From positions 1-32,712 of the forward strand of contig NZ_MOBM01000044.1 of NCBI RefSeq assembly GCF_003732275.1: a DNA stretch of 32,712 nt. The letters are read 5' to 3'. The stretch is from Pseudomonas frederiksbergensis (GTDB taxonomy: Bacteria > Pseudomonadota > Gammaproteobacteria > Pseudomonadales > Pseudomonadaceae). The notes under the pieces were generated by a model, which was given only the letters and a program-made list of their open reading frames with translations, searched no databases and was not told the DNA's origin. A program made the translations under genes and the position numbers. Of the stretch, positions 23,902-30,939 are shown one piece after another. The first letter of the stretch is position 1. Each line of letters opens with the position of its first letter.

Positions 23902-23923
23902 GACCGTCGAGAGTATCGAATCA

Positions 23924-25360
23924 ATGCCGCACATTTTGATCGTCGAAGACGAAACAATTATCCGCTCCGCCTTGCGCCGTCTGCTGGAACGTAACCAGTA
24001 CCAGGTCAGCGAAGCCGGATCCGTGCAGGAAGCACAAGAGCGTTTCAGCATCCCCACATTTGACCTGATCGTCAGCGACCTGCGTCTGCCGGGCGCCCCC
24101 GGTACCGAGTTGATCAAACTTGGCCAGGGCACTCCAGTGCTGATCATGACCAGTTACGCCAGCCTGCGTTCGGCTGTCGACTCCATGAAGATGGGCGCGG
24201 TGGATTACATCGCCAAGCCTTTCGATCACGACGAAATGCTCCAGGCCGTCGCGCGAATCCTGCGTGACCGGCAATCGGCGCAAGTCAGCGGTGAACCGGT
24301 CGTCGGCAAAACGACCAATGGCGCCGCGAAAAACGGTGTCGACAACAGTAACGGCGAGATCGGCATTATCGGCTCATGCCCGCCGATGCAAGACCTGTAC
24401 AGCAAGATCCGCAAAGTCGCGCCGACCGATTCCAATGTCCTGATCCAGGGTGAATCCGGTACCGGTAAAGAACTGGTAGCACGCGCCCTGCACAACCTGT
24501 CCAAACGCGCCAAGGCACCGATGATCTCGGTGAACTGCGCGGCCATTCCGGAAAGCCTGATCGAGTCCGAACTGTTCGGCCACGAAAAAGGCGCGTTCAC
24601 CGGCGCCAGCGCCGGGCGTGCCGGGTTGGTGGAAGCGGCGGACGGCGGCACCTTGTTCCTCGATGAAATCGGTGAACTGCCACTGGAAGCCCAGGCCCGC
24701 CTGCTGCGTGTGTTGCAGGAAGGGGAAATCCGCCGGGTCGGTTCGGTACAGTCGCAGAAGGTTGATGTACGCCTGATTGCCGCGACCCACCGGGACCTCA
24801 AGAGCCTGGCGAAGATCGGCCAGTTCCGTGAAGACTTGTATTACCGCCTTCACGTGATCGCCTTGAAGCTGCCGGCCCTTCGTGAGCGCGGCGCGGACGT
24901 CAATGAAATTGCCACTGCATTCCTCGCGCGGCAGAGCGCACGGGTCAACCGCACCGATCTGAAATTCGCCCTGGACGCGGAACAGGCGATTCGGCATTAC
25001 TCCTGGCCGGGTAACGTTCGCGAACTGGAAAACGCGGTCGAACGCGCGGTGATCCTGTGCGAAAGCCCGGAGATTTCCGCCGAGCTGCTGGGCATCGACA
25101 TCGAACTGAGCGATCTGGATGACGACGACTTCATTGGCCTGGCGCCCCAGCAGGGCAACGGCGCCGGTAACACCAGCCACGAACCGACCGAAGATTTGTC
25201 CCTGGAAGACTACTTCCAGCATTTCGTTCTCGAGCATCAAGACCACATGACCGAAACCGAACTGGCCCGCAAACTCGGGGTCAGCCGCAAATGCCTGTGG
25301 GAACGCCGTCAGCGCCTGGGCATTCCGCGGCGCAAGACCGGGGTGGCCAGCGAGAGCTGA
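23924..25360 (+). CDS. cbrB: CbrB sigma-54-dependent response regulator
   Basis: CbrB is the NtrC-type partner of CbrA and activates sigma-54 promoters, including crcZ and catabolic genes. The receiver domain carries the phosphorylated Asp52 (IVSDLRLPG). A linker leads to an AAA+ domain with Walker A GESGTGKE, the sigma-54-contacting GAFTGA loop and Walker B TLFLDEIGE. A Fis-type helix-turn-helix ends the protein (TETELARKLGVSRKCLWERR). The 478-residue length is typical. The gene is followed by a strong terminator and then the crcZ promoter, its best-known target. Confidence 0.97.
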   Translation: MPHILIVEDETIIRSALRRLLERNQYQVSEAGSVQEAQERFSIPTFDLIVSDLRLPGAPGTELIKLGQGTPVLIMTSYASLRSAVDSMKMGAVDYIAKPFDHDEMLQAVARILRDRQSAQVSGEPVVGKTTNGAAKNGVDNSNGEIGIIGSCPPMQDLYSKIRKVAPTDSNVLIQGESGTGKELVARALHNLSKRAKAPMISVNCAAIPESLIESELFGHEKGAFTGASAGRAGLVEAADGGTLFLDEIGELPLEAQARLLRVLQEGEIRRVGSVQSQKVDVRLIAATHRDLKSLAKIGQFREDLYYRLHVIALKLPALRERGADVNEIATAFLARQSARVNRTDLKFALDAEQAIRHYSWPGNVRELENAVERAVILCESPEISAELLGIDIELSDLDDDDFIGLAPQQGNGAGNTSHEPTEDLSLEDYFQHFVLEHQDHMTETELARKLGVSRKCLWERRQRLGIPRRKTGVASES

Positions 25361-25407
25361 ACCGCACCTGTCGGATGTGCGGGTAACACATGACATTGTG
25401 AAAAAAC

Positions 25408-25433
25408 TGTTACCTCAGCTTTTTCGCGTAACA
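25408..25433 (+). promoter_or_regulatory. CbrB binding site (UAS) for crcZ
   Basis: The palindrome TGTTAC-N14-GTAACA is exact here (TGTTAC 25408-25413, GTAACA 25428-25433), matching the CbrB recognition pattern reported for the P. aeruginosa crcZ promoter as I recall it. Its centre is about 138 bases upstream of the predicted crcZ start, a normal enhancer distance for a sigma-54 activator. It also forms a stem-loop between cbrB and its terminator. A further GTAACA half-site is at 25383-25388. Confidence 0.82.
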
Positions 25434-25437
25434 GAAG

Positions 25438-25471
25438 CCGGGGCTTACGGTAACGAAGCCCCGGTTTTTTT
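25438..25471 (+). terminator. Rho-independent terminator of cbrB
   Basis: A 9-base perfect stem CCGGGGCTT (25438-25446) / AAGCCCCGG (25456-25464) with a 9-base loop is followed by seven Ts. It separates cbrB from crcZ while the CbrB site lies on its cbrB side. Confidence 0.92.
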
Positions 25472-25531
25472 GGGCCTCGAAAAACACCATCAGTCCGCCT
25501 AACCCCTTGTTTTACTGGGCCTCACAAAAGT

Positions 25532-25547
25532 TGGCACGCACCCTGCT
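25532..25547 (+). promoter_or_regulatory. Sigma-54 (RpoN) promoter of crcZ
   Basis: TGGCAC at 25532-25537, five bases, then CTGCT at 25543-25547 matches the -24/-12 consensus TGGCAC-N5-TTGCW except for one base. The GG and GC doublets have the required spacing, which predicts transcription starting at about 25558. Confidence 0.88.
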
Positions 25548-25557
25548 ATATGTTTGG

Positions 25558-25929
25558 TACAAGAACAATAACAAGCAATGTACAAGACAATAAAAATAAG
25601 ACGAATCGACTCACGCACAATAAAAACAAGACGGCGAGAGGCGTAGCTAACTGATTCTTTTGGAGAGGCGTTGCATTTGGGGCTTGCCCCACGACCAGGC
25701 CGAGAACAATAAAAACTGTCCCGAGACAGTGCCTGAACTGGTTGGATCGAACGATCACAGCAACACAGCGACCAAAGCAATCCGTTTGCTCTTGGCTCCC
25801 GATTGGGAGGGTCATGAAGGAAAACTTCATGGCGAGGGCGCTCAACAAAAACAAGAAGCCCGAAACCAATAATAAAAATAGAGCATGCAACTACTTCTTG
25901 GGGAGCTTCGGCTCCCCTTGTGGTTTCTT
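25558..25929 (+). ncRNA. crcZ: CrcZ, catabolite-repression-relieving small RNA
   Basis: CrcZ sequesters the Hfq/Crc repressor complex and thereby lifts catabolite repression when preferred carbon sources run out. The position after cbrB, the RpoN promoter and the CbrB site identify it. At least six A-rich CA motifs of the AAnAAnAA type are visible: 25561-25576, 25584-25601, 25617-25631, 25702-25717, 25843-25858 and 25865-25882. The 3' end is a GGGGAGC-TTCG-GCTCCCC hairpin (25900-25917) with a T-rich tail. Length is about 370 nucleotides; the exact ends are inferred. ORFs called in this stretch are not real. Confidence 0.92.
25900..25929 (+). terminator. Terminator of crcZ
   Basis: A 7-base G/C stem closed by a stable TTCG tetraloop (25900-25917) is followed by TTGTGGTTTCTT, an imperfect T-rich tail. 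It directly abuts the next REP-type repeat. Confidence 0.75.
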
Positions 25930-26054
25930 GTGGCGAGGGGGCTTGTCGGAACGCCGCATCGCCCCGTTGGGTTGCGAAGCAGCCCCAAGCTCTTGAGCGT
26001 TTCCGAAATCATGCCAGTGCTGCGCACTGGAACGGGGGCAAGCCCCCTCGCCAC
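25930..26054. repeat. REP-type inverted pair, GTGGCGAGGGGGCTTG class
   Basis: A 16-base arm GTGGCGAGGGGGCTTG (25930-25945) has its exact reverse complement at 26039-26054, about 93 bases apart. This is a different REP subclass from the GTGGGAGCGAGC repeats elsewhere in the window. It begins at the last base of the crcZ tail. Confidence 0.78.
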
Positions 26055-26133
26055 ACGGCAGTTGCTACAAAACCCCATGCCAGACATCCCCTTCACACGC
26101 TTGCGCAGCTTCCTACACCATCCCCCGACTAAA

Positions 26134-26142
26134 TGCTAGAAT
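26134..26142 (+). promoter_or_regulatory. Candidate extended -10 promoter of pcnB
   Basis: TGCTAGAAT forms an extended -10 (TGn followed by TAGAAT at 26137-26142) about 60 bases upstream of the pcnB start. No good -35 is present, which is common for extended -10 promoters. Confidence 0.4.
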
Positions 26143-26203
26143 CCCCGCCCATCATGCGGTCATTCTTCGTTATGGCCGAACATTCCTTCAAACAGTGCAT
26201 CCC

Positions 26204-27604
26204 ATGCTGAAGAAGTTGTTCCAGTCATTCCGTTCTCCCAAGCGTCATACGCAACACATTCGCAGTACGCCTGAAGTGCTCAACAGCGGCCAACATTCGC
26301 TGCAAAAGGCACAATTCAGCCGTTACGCGGTGAATATCGTCGAACGCCTGCAGAACGCCGGTTACCAGGCTTACCTGGTCGGCGGCTGTGTGCGTGACAT
26401 GCTGCTCGGCATCACGCCGAAAGATTTCGACGTCGCCACCAGCGCCACGCCTGAACAGGTACGCGCCGAATTCCGCAATGCGCGGATCATCGGTCGGCGT
26501 TTCAAACTGGTGCATATCCACTTTGGCCGCGAAATCATTGAAGTCGCGACCTTCCGCGCCAACCACCCGCAAAACGACGAAGACGAAGACAGCAACCAAT
26601 CGTCTCGTAACGAAAGCGGGCGCATTCTGCGCGACAACGTCTACGGCACCCTGGAAGAAGACGCGCAACGTCGCGACTTCACCATCAACGCCTTGTATTA
26701 CGATCCGGTCAGCGAGCGCATTCTCGACTACGCCAACGGCGTACACGACATCCGCAATCATCTGATCCGCCTGATCGGCGACCCGAAGCAACGCTACCAG
26801 GAAGACCCGGTGCGGATGCTGCGGGCCGTGCGTTTCGCCGCCAAGCTGAATTTCGGCATCGAAAAACACAGCGCCACGCCGATCCGCGAACTGGCGCCGT
26901 TGCTGCGCGAGATCCCGTCGGCTCGTCTGTTCGAAGAAGTGCTCAAGTTGTTCCTCTCCGGCTATGCCGCGGACACCTTCGAAATGCTGGTCGACCTGCA
27001 GTTGTTCGATCCGCTGTTCCCGGCCAGTGCGGCAGCGTTGGAGTACAACCCGACCTACACGCACACGCTGATCAGTGAAGCGCTGATCAACACGGACCTG
27101 CGAATCAAGCAGAACAAGCCGGTCACCCCGGCATTCCTGTTTGCCGCCCTGCTCTGGCCTGCCCTGCCGGCTCGCGTGTTGCGCCTGCAAGAGCGCGGCA
27201 TGCCGCCGATTCCGGCGATGCAGGAAGCCGCTCACGAATTGATCGCCGAACAGTGCCAGCGCATTGCCATTCCGAAACGCTTCACCATGCCGATTCGCGA
27301 GATCTGGGACATGCAGGAGCGTTTGCCACGACGCAGCGGCAAACGCGCCGACCTGTTGCTGGACAACCCGCGGTTCCGCGCCGGTTACGACTTCCTGCTG
27401 CTGCGCGAAAGCGCCGGCGAGCAGACCGATGGCCTGGGCGAATGGTGGACCGACTATCAAGACGCCAACGACAGCGAACGCCGGGACATGATCCGCGACC
27501 TCAGCGGCAAGGACGAAGGTACCGGTGCTCCGCGCAAACGTCGCCGCAGCGGCGGCGCCAAGCGCAAGCGCGCTGCCGGCGCACCGAGCGCTACAGGCGA
27601 GTAA
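26204..27604 (+). CDS. pcnB: Poly(A) polymerase I
   Basis: PcnB adds 3' poly(A) tails that target RNAs for decay. The 466-residue protein (ATG at 26204; a GTG three codons earlier is possible) has the class II nucleotidyltransferase core with LVGGCVRDMLLG, the catalytic aspartates in KDFDVATSA, and the RNA-binding RRDFTINALYYDP and EDPVRMLRAVRFAAKLNF motifs. The C-terminus is a strongly basic tail (RKRRRSGGAKRKRAAG). This separates it from tRNA CCA-adding enzymes and fits poly(A) polymerase. folK follows after 3 bases. Confidence 0.95.
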   Translation: MLKKLFQSFRSPKRHTQHIRSTPEVLNSGQHSLQKAQFSRYAVNIVERLQNAGYQAYLVGGCVRDMLLGITPKDFDVATSATPEQVRAEFRNARIIGRRFKLVHIHFGREIIEVATFRANHPQNDEDEDSNQSSRNESGRILRDNVYGTLEEDAQRRDFTINALYYDPVSERILDYANGVHDIRNHLIRLIGDPKQRYQEDPVRMLRAVRFAAKLNFGIEKHSATPIRELAPLLREIPSARLFEEVLKLFLSGYAADTFEMLVDLQLFDPLFPASAAALEYNPTYTHTLISEALINTDLRIKQNKPVTPAFLFAALLWPALPARVLRLQERGMPPIPAMQEAAHELIAEQCQRIAIPKRFTMPIREIWDMQERLPRRSGKRADLLLDNPRFRAGYDFLLLRESAGEQTDGLGEWWTDYQDANDSERRDMIRDLSGKDEGTGAPRKRRRSGGAKRKRAAGAPSATGE

Positions 27605-27607
27605 GTC

Positions 27608-28093
27608 ATGGAACGCATCTACATCGGCATGGGCAGCAATCTGGCTGACCCCGCCGAACAGTTGCGCAGCGCTGTCGAAGCGCTGGCGCAATTGCCGCAG
27701 ACCGAACTGATCGGGGTTTCCGGGTTTTATCAAAGCGACTCGCTGCTACCCGGCCAACCACGTTACACCAACGCGGTCGCCGCGCTCGACAGCAGCCTCG
27801 CGCCGCTGGACCTGCTGGATGCGCTGCAAGCCATCGAGAATGGCCAAGGCCGCGAGCGCCTTGAACGCTGGGGCCCGCGCACGCTGGATCTGGACATCGT
27901 GCTATTTGGCGATCGACTGATCGACGAACCTCGCCTCAAAGTCCCCCACTATCACCTGCAGGAACGGGCCTTTGTGCTCTATCCGCTGGCCGAGCTGGCA
28001 CCGGCTGATCTGCGCCTGGCCGATGGCCGGACCCTCACAGCATTGCTCGCCGCCTGCCCGTTCGTCGGGCTGGAACGCATTTCTCACGCCTGA
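27608..28093 (+). CDS. folK: 6-hydroxymethyl-7,8-dihydropterin pyrophosphokinase
   Basis: FolK transfers pyrophosphate from ATP to hydroxymethyldihydropterin, two steps before dihydrofolate. The 161-residue protein begins with the typical MGSNLADPAEQLRSAVEAL, has the pterin-binding region, and the family signature RWGPRTLDLDIVLFGD, which includes metal-binding aspartates. The start is 3 bases after the pcnB stop, a pair also found in E. coli. A REP pair follows. Confidence 0.95.
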   Translation: MERIYIGMGSNLADPAEQLRSAVEALAQLPQTELIGVSGFYQSDSLLPGQPRYTNAVAALDSSLAPLDLLDALQAIENGQGRERLERWGPRTLDLDIVLFGDRLIDEPRLKVPHYHLQERAFVLYPLAELAPADLRLADGRTLTALLAACPFVGLERISHA

Positions 28094-28104
28094 CAAATAT
28101 CCCC

Positions 28105-28191
28105 TGTGGGAGCGAGCCTGCTCGCGATAACGGACTGACATTCAACAATGTTGACTGAATGACCGCTATCGCGAGCAGGCTCGCTCCCACA
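28105..28191. repeat. REP pair (REPIN-like) between folK and panB
   Basis: A 25-base arm TGTGGGAGCGAGCCTGCTCG... (28105-28129) has a perfect reverse complement at 28167-28191. The 37-base spacer contains GACATTCAACA, shared with the repeat at 30143-30240, so the whole pair and not only the arms is conserved. Confidence 0.9.
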
Positions 28192-28252
28192 TTGGTTTTT
28201 TGTCGGACAAGAAATCTGCAAATCATCCCTGCCATCCTGCTGAATCGCATCA

Positions 28253-28291
28253 GTAACGCCGGTAACACCCCACGCGTAACAATGCGGTAAC
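28253..28291 (+). promoter_or_regulatory. Four GTAAC repeats upstream of panB
   Basis: GTAAC occurs at 28253-28257, 28262-28266, 28276-28280 and 28287-28291, all in the same orientation, within 39 bases. A possible promoter -35 TTGACT (28300-28305) with a weak -10 near 28323-28331 follows. The arrangement looks like operator sites just upstream of a promoter. The regulator is unknown; the motif resembles the CbrB half-site, but the direct orientation differs. Confidence 0.35.
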
Positions 28292-28473
28292 ACACACAAT
28301 TGACTTCCCGGGTTCTCCTCACGACTATAGGCGTCCCGCTGCCGCCAACGCGGCGCCAAAGGGCGCAATCCAGGCCTTACAAGCACCACGAAAGAAGGTG
28401 CGCCTGTATAAATGACGAATCACGCGCGTTACTCGCAGTAGTTTCCATAGCGCCTGTAATGAGGATTTTTTTC

Positions 28474-29274
28474 ATGCCAGCCATCACCCTGACCACGCTC
28501 CAGAGCCTCAAGCAGAAAGGTGAAAAGATCACCATGCTGACCTGCTATGACGCGACCTTCGCCCATGCCTGCAATGAGGCCGGGGTTGAAGTGCTGCTGG
28601 TGGGCGACTCCCTCGGCATGGTCTTGCAAGGTCACGACAGTACTCTGCCGGTGACCACCGCTGAAATGGCCTACCATGTGGCGGCCGTCAAACGTGGCAA
28701 CGCCGATGCCCTGATCCTCGCCGACCTGCCCTTCATGGCCTACGCCACCATCGAACAAACCATGACCAACAGCGCCCTGTTGATGCAGGCCGGTGCGCAC
28801 ATGGTCAAGGTTGAAGGGGCATTGTGGCTCGCGGACTCGATCCGTCTGCTGGCCGAACGTGGTATCCCGGTGTGCGCGCACATGGGGCTGACACCGCAAT
28901 CGGTCAACATCCTCGGCGGCTATAAAGTCCAGGGCCGCAACGAGAACCAGGCGCGGCAAATGCGTGCCGATGCCATCTCCCTGGAACAGGCCGGCGCAGC
29001 CATGCTGTTGCTCGAATGCGTGCCCAGCGAACTGGCCGAAGAAATCACCCAGGCGGTGAAGATCCCGGTAATCGGCATCGGCGCCGGCAGTGGCACCGAC
29101 GGCCAGGTACTGGTCCTGCACGACATGCTTGGCTTGTCCATTACCGGCCGCGTGCCAAAATTCGTGAAGAACTTCATGACTGGCCAAACCAGCATTCAAG
29201 CCGCCTTGAGCGCTTACGTCACTGAAGTCAAAGCGGCGACTTTCCCTGGCATCGAACACGGATTCTCTGCATGA
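28474..29274 (+). CDS. panB: 3-methyl-2-oxobutanoate hydroxymethyltransferase
   Basis: PanB makes ketopantoate from the valine precursor 2-oxoisovalerate and methylenetetrahydrofolate, the first committed pantothenate step. The 266-residue protein (ATG at 28474 with GAGG upstream; the 58 preceding in-frame codons are not family-like) has the Mg2+-binding LLVGDSLGMV, MVKVEGA, and IGIGAGSGTDGQVLVLHDM. The stop overlaps the panC ATG by 4 bases. Its substrate comes from the ilv pathway also encoded in this window. Confidence 0.96.
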   Translation: MPAITLTTLQSLKQKGEKITMLTCYDATFAHACNEAGVEVLLVGDSLGMVLQGHDSTLPVTTAEMAYHVAAVKRGNADALILADLPFMAYATIEQTMTNSALLMQAGAHMVKVEGALWLADSIRLLAERGIPVCAHMGLTPQSVNILGGYKVQGRNENQARQMRADAISLEQAGAAMLLLECVPSELAEEITQAVKIPVIGIGAGSGTDGQVLVLHDMLGLSITGRVPKFVKNFMTGQTSIQAALSAYVTEVKAATFPGIEHGFSA

Positions 29275-30131
29275 ACACCGTAAAAACCGTACGCGAACTG
29301 CGGGCCGCCGTGGCCCGTGCCCGTAGCGAAGGCAAGCGCATCGGCTTCGTGCCGACCATGGGTAACCTGCACAGCGGGCATATCGCGCTGATTACCAAAG
29401 CTACTCAACGGGTGGATTTCGTGGTCGCGAGCATTTTCGTCAACCCGCTGCAGTTCGGCGCCGGTGAAGACCTCGACAAGTACCCGCGAACCCTGGCCGC
29501 CGATCAGGAGAAACTGCTCCAGGCCGGTTGCCATCTACTGTTCGCACCGACCGTCGAAGAAATGTACCCCGACGGCATGGCCGGCCAGACCCGCGTCAGC
29601 GTTCCGCAACTGTCCGAAGGCCTGTGCGGCGCCAGCCGTCCAGGGCATTTCGAAGGCGTGGCGACGGTGGTCAGCAAGCTGTTCAACATGGTCCAGCCGG
29701 ACTTGGCGATCTTCGGCCAGAAAGACTTCCAGCAACTGGCGGTGATCCGCGCCCTGGTGCATGACCTGAACATGCCAATCCAGATCATCGGCGAACCCAC
29801 CGTGCGTGCCGCCGACGGTCTGGCGCTGTCGTCGCGCAATGGTTTCCTCAGCGAAGAACAACGGGCCGTCGCGCCAGTGGTCTACCGCACCCTGACCCAT
29901 ATTGCCGATGCAATTAAACAGGGTCAGCGGGATTACCCGACGTTGATCAACGAGCAGATCAAACAGCTTGAAGCCGCCGGCCTGCGTGCGGACTATCTGG
30001 AAATTCGCCATGCGCTGACCTTGCGTCCGGCGACGGCGGAAGATCGGGATCTGGTGATTCTGGTGGCGGCGTTCCTGGGCACGACGCGGTTGATCGACAA
30101 CCTGCATCTGAATCTCGACGCACCAGCCTGA
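29271..30131 (+). CDS. panC: Pantothenate synthetase
   Basis: PanC joins pantoate and beta-alanine using ATP. The 286-residue protein shows the nucleotidyltransferase signatures FVPTMGNLHSGHIALI (HIGH-like), VNPLQFG, GQKDFQQLAVIRALV and LSSRNGFLS (KMSKS-like). It overlaps panB by 4 bases and is separated from panD by a REP pair, so panD may be transcribed separately or processed differently. Confidence 0.96.
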   Translation: MNTVKTVRELRAAVARARSEGKRIGFVPTMGNLHSGHIALITKATQRVDFVVASIFVNPLQFGAGEDLDKYPRTLAADQEKLLQAGCHLLFAPTVEEMYPDGMAGQTRVSVPQLSEGLCGASRPGHFEGVATVVSKLFNMVQPDLAIFGQKDFQQLAVIRALVHDLNMPIQIIGEPTVRAADGLALSSRNGFLSEEQRAVAPVVYRTLTHIADAIKQGQRDYPTLINEQIKQLEAAGLRADYLEIRHALTLRPATAEDRDLVILVAAFLGTTRLIDNLHLNLDAPA

Positions 30132-30142
30132 GCACCGCAAAA

Positions 30143-30240
30143 CCAATGTGGGAGCGAGCCTGCTCGCGATAAGGGAATGACATTCAACATCTGAGTTGAC
30201 TGGCAGTCCGCCATCGCGAGCAGGCTCGCTCCCACATTGG
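30143..30240. repeat. REP pair (REPIN-like) between panC and panD
   Basis: A 28-base arm CCAATGTGGGAGCGAGCCTG... (30143-30170) is perfectly reverse-complementary to 30213-30240. The spacer carries GACATTCAACA as in the pair at 28105-28191. Together the two elements bracket panB-panC. Confidence 0.92.
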
Positions 30241-30327
30241 ATCTGCGACAGTTTTTACATCGTATTGCTGCCTCTAAAGCCTTCGGGCAAACTGCCCGTC
30301 GTTCGATTCCGACCTGGGGAAACACTC

Positions 30328-30708
30328 ATGCACGCCATCATGCTCAAGGCCAAGCTGCATCGCGCCGAAGTCACCCACGCTGTACTCGATTACGAAGGCT
30401 CTTGCGCCATCGACGGCGAATGGCTGGACCTGTCCGGCATCCGTGAGTACGAACAGATCCAGATCTACAACGTCGACAACGGCGAACGCTTCACCACCTA
30501 CGCGATTCGTGGCGAAGAAGGTTCGCGCATGATTTCGGTCAACGGTGCCGCGGCGCACAAGGCCAAGGTCGGCGACCGCGTGATCATCTGCGCCTATGCC
30601 CATTACAGCGAAGCCGAGCTGCTCAACTTCAAACCGCGCATGCTCTACATGGCGCCGGGTAACGAGTTGAGCCACACCAGCAATGCGATTCCGGTTCAGG
30701 TCGCCTGA
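30328..30708 (+). CDS. panD: Aspartate 1-decarboxylase (pyruvoyl enzyme)
   Basis: PanD decarboxylates aspartate to beta-alanine for PanC. The 126-residue proenzyme contains the self-cleavage site Gly24-Ser25 (DYEGSCAIDG), where Ser25 becomes the catalytic pyruvoyl group, plus Tyr58-region YAIRGE and the NGAAAHKAKVGDRVIICAYA segment. The ATG at 30328 follows GGGGAAA; the longer frame from 30196 crosses the REP element and is discarded. Confidence 0.96.
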   Translation: MHAIMLKAKLHRAEVTHAVLDYEGSCAIDGEWLDLSGIREYEQIQIYNVDNGERFTTYAIRGEEGSRMISVNGAAAHKAKVGDRVIICAYAHYSEAELLNFKPRMLYMAPGNELSHTSNAIPVQVA

Positions 30709-30735
30709 TTGAGCCTCTCCTCCTGTCAGCCTTCC

Positions 30736-30793
30736 GTTTGTCGGACCGCTCCCGGTTTAAATGTTAAAAAAGTACCGGGAGCAGGTCAGACAA
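30736..30793. repeat. Long imperfect stem-loop between panD and pgi
   Basis: The arm TTTGTCGGACCGCTCCCGGT pairs with ACCGGGAGCAGGTCAGACAA downstream, with one mismatch and one bulge and a perfect 9-base core (30748-30756 with 30774-30782). The A/T-rich loop is about 17 bases. No T run follows, so a classical terminator is unlikely; it could be a Rho-blocking or mRNA-stabilising structure or an unclassified repeat. Confidence 0.6.
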
Positions 30794-30939
30794 AGTCAAG
30801 ACAGATTGCAGCGCGAGGTTTACTGTATTCGCCCTGCGCCATGAAATCGTGTCGACGCAGTTGACCGGACGCCCACCCACAGCGCTCCGGGATTTTTAGT
30901 GTTCAAAAGGCCGTTCAAGTAAAAAGGAAAACCGCAGCG

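Noticed and set aside
25499..26139. Several ORFs of 70-114 residues over crcZ and the following repeat
   Set aside because: They have low-complexity, non-family composition and are explained by the CrcZ RNA and REP repeat.
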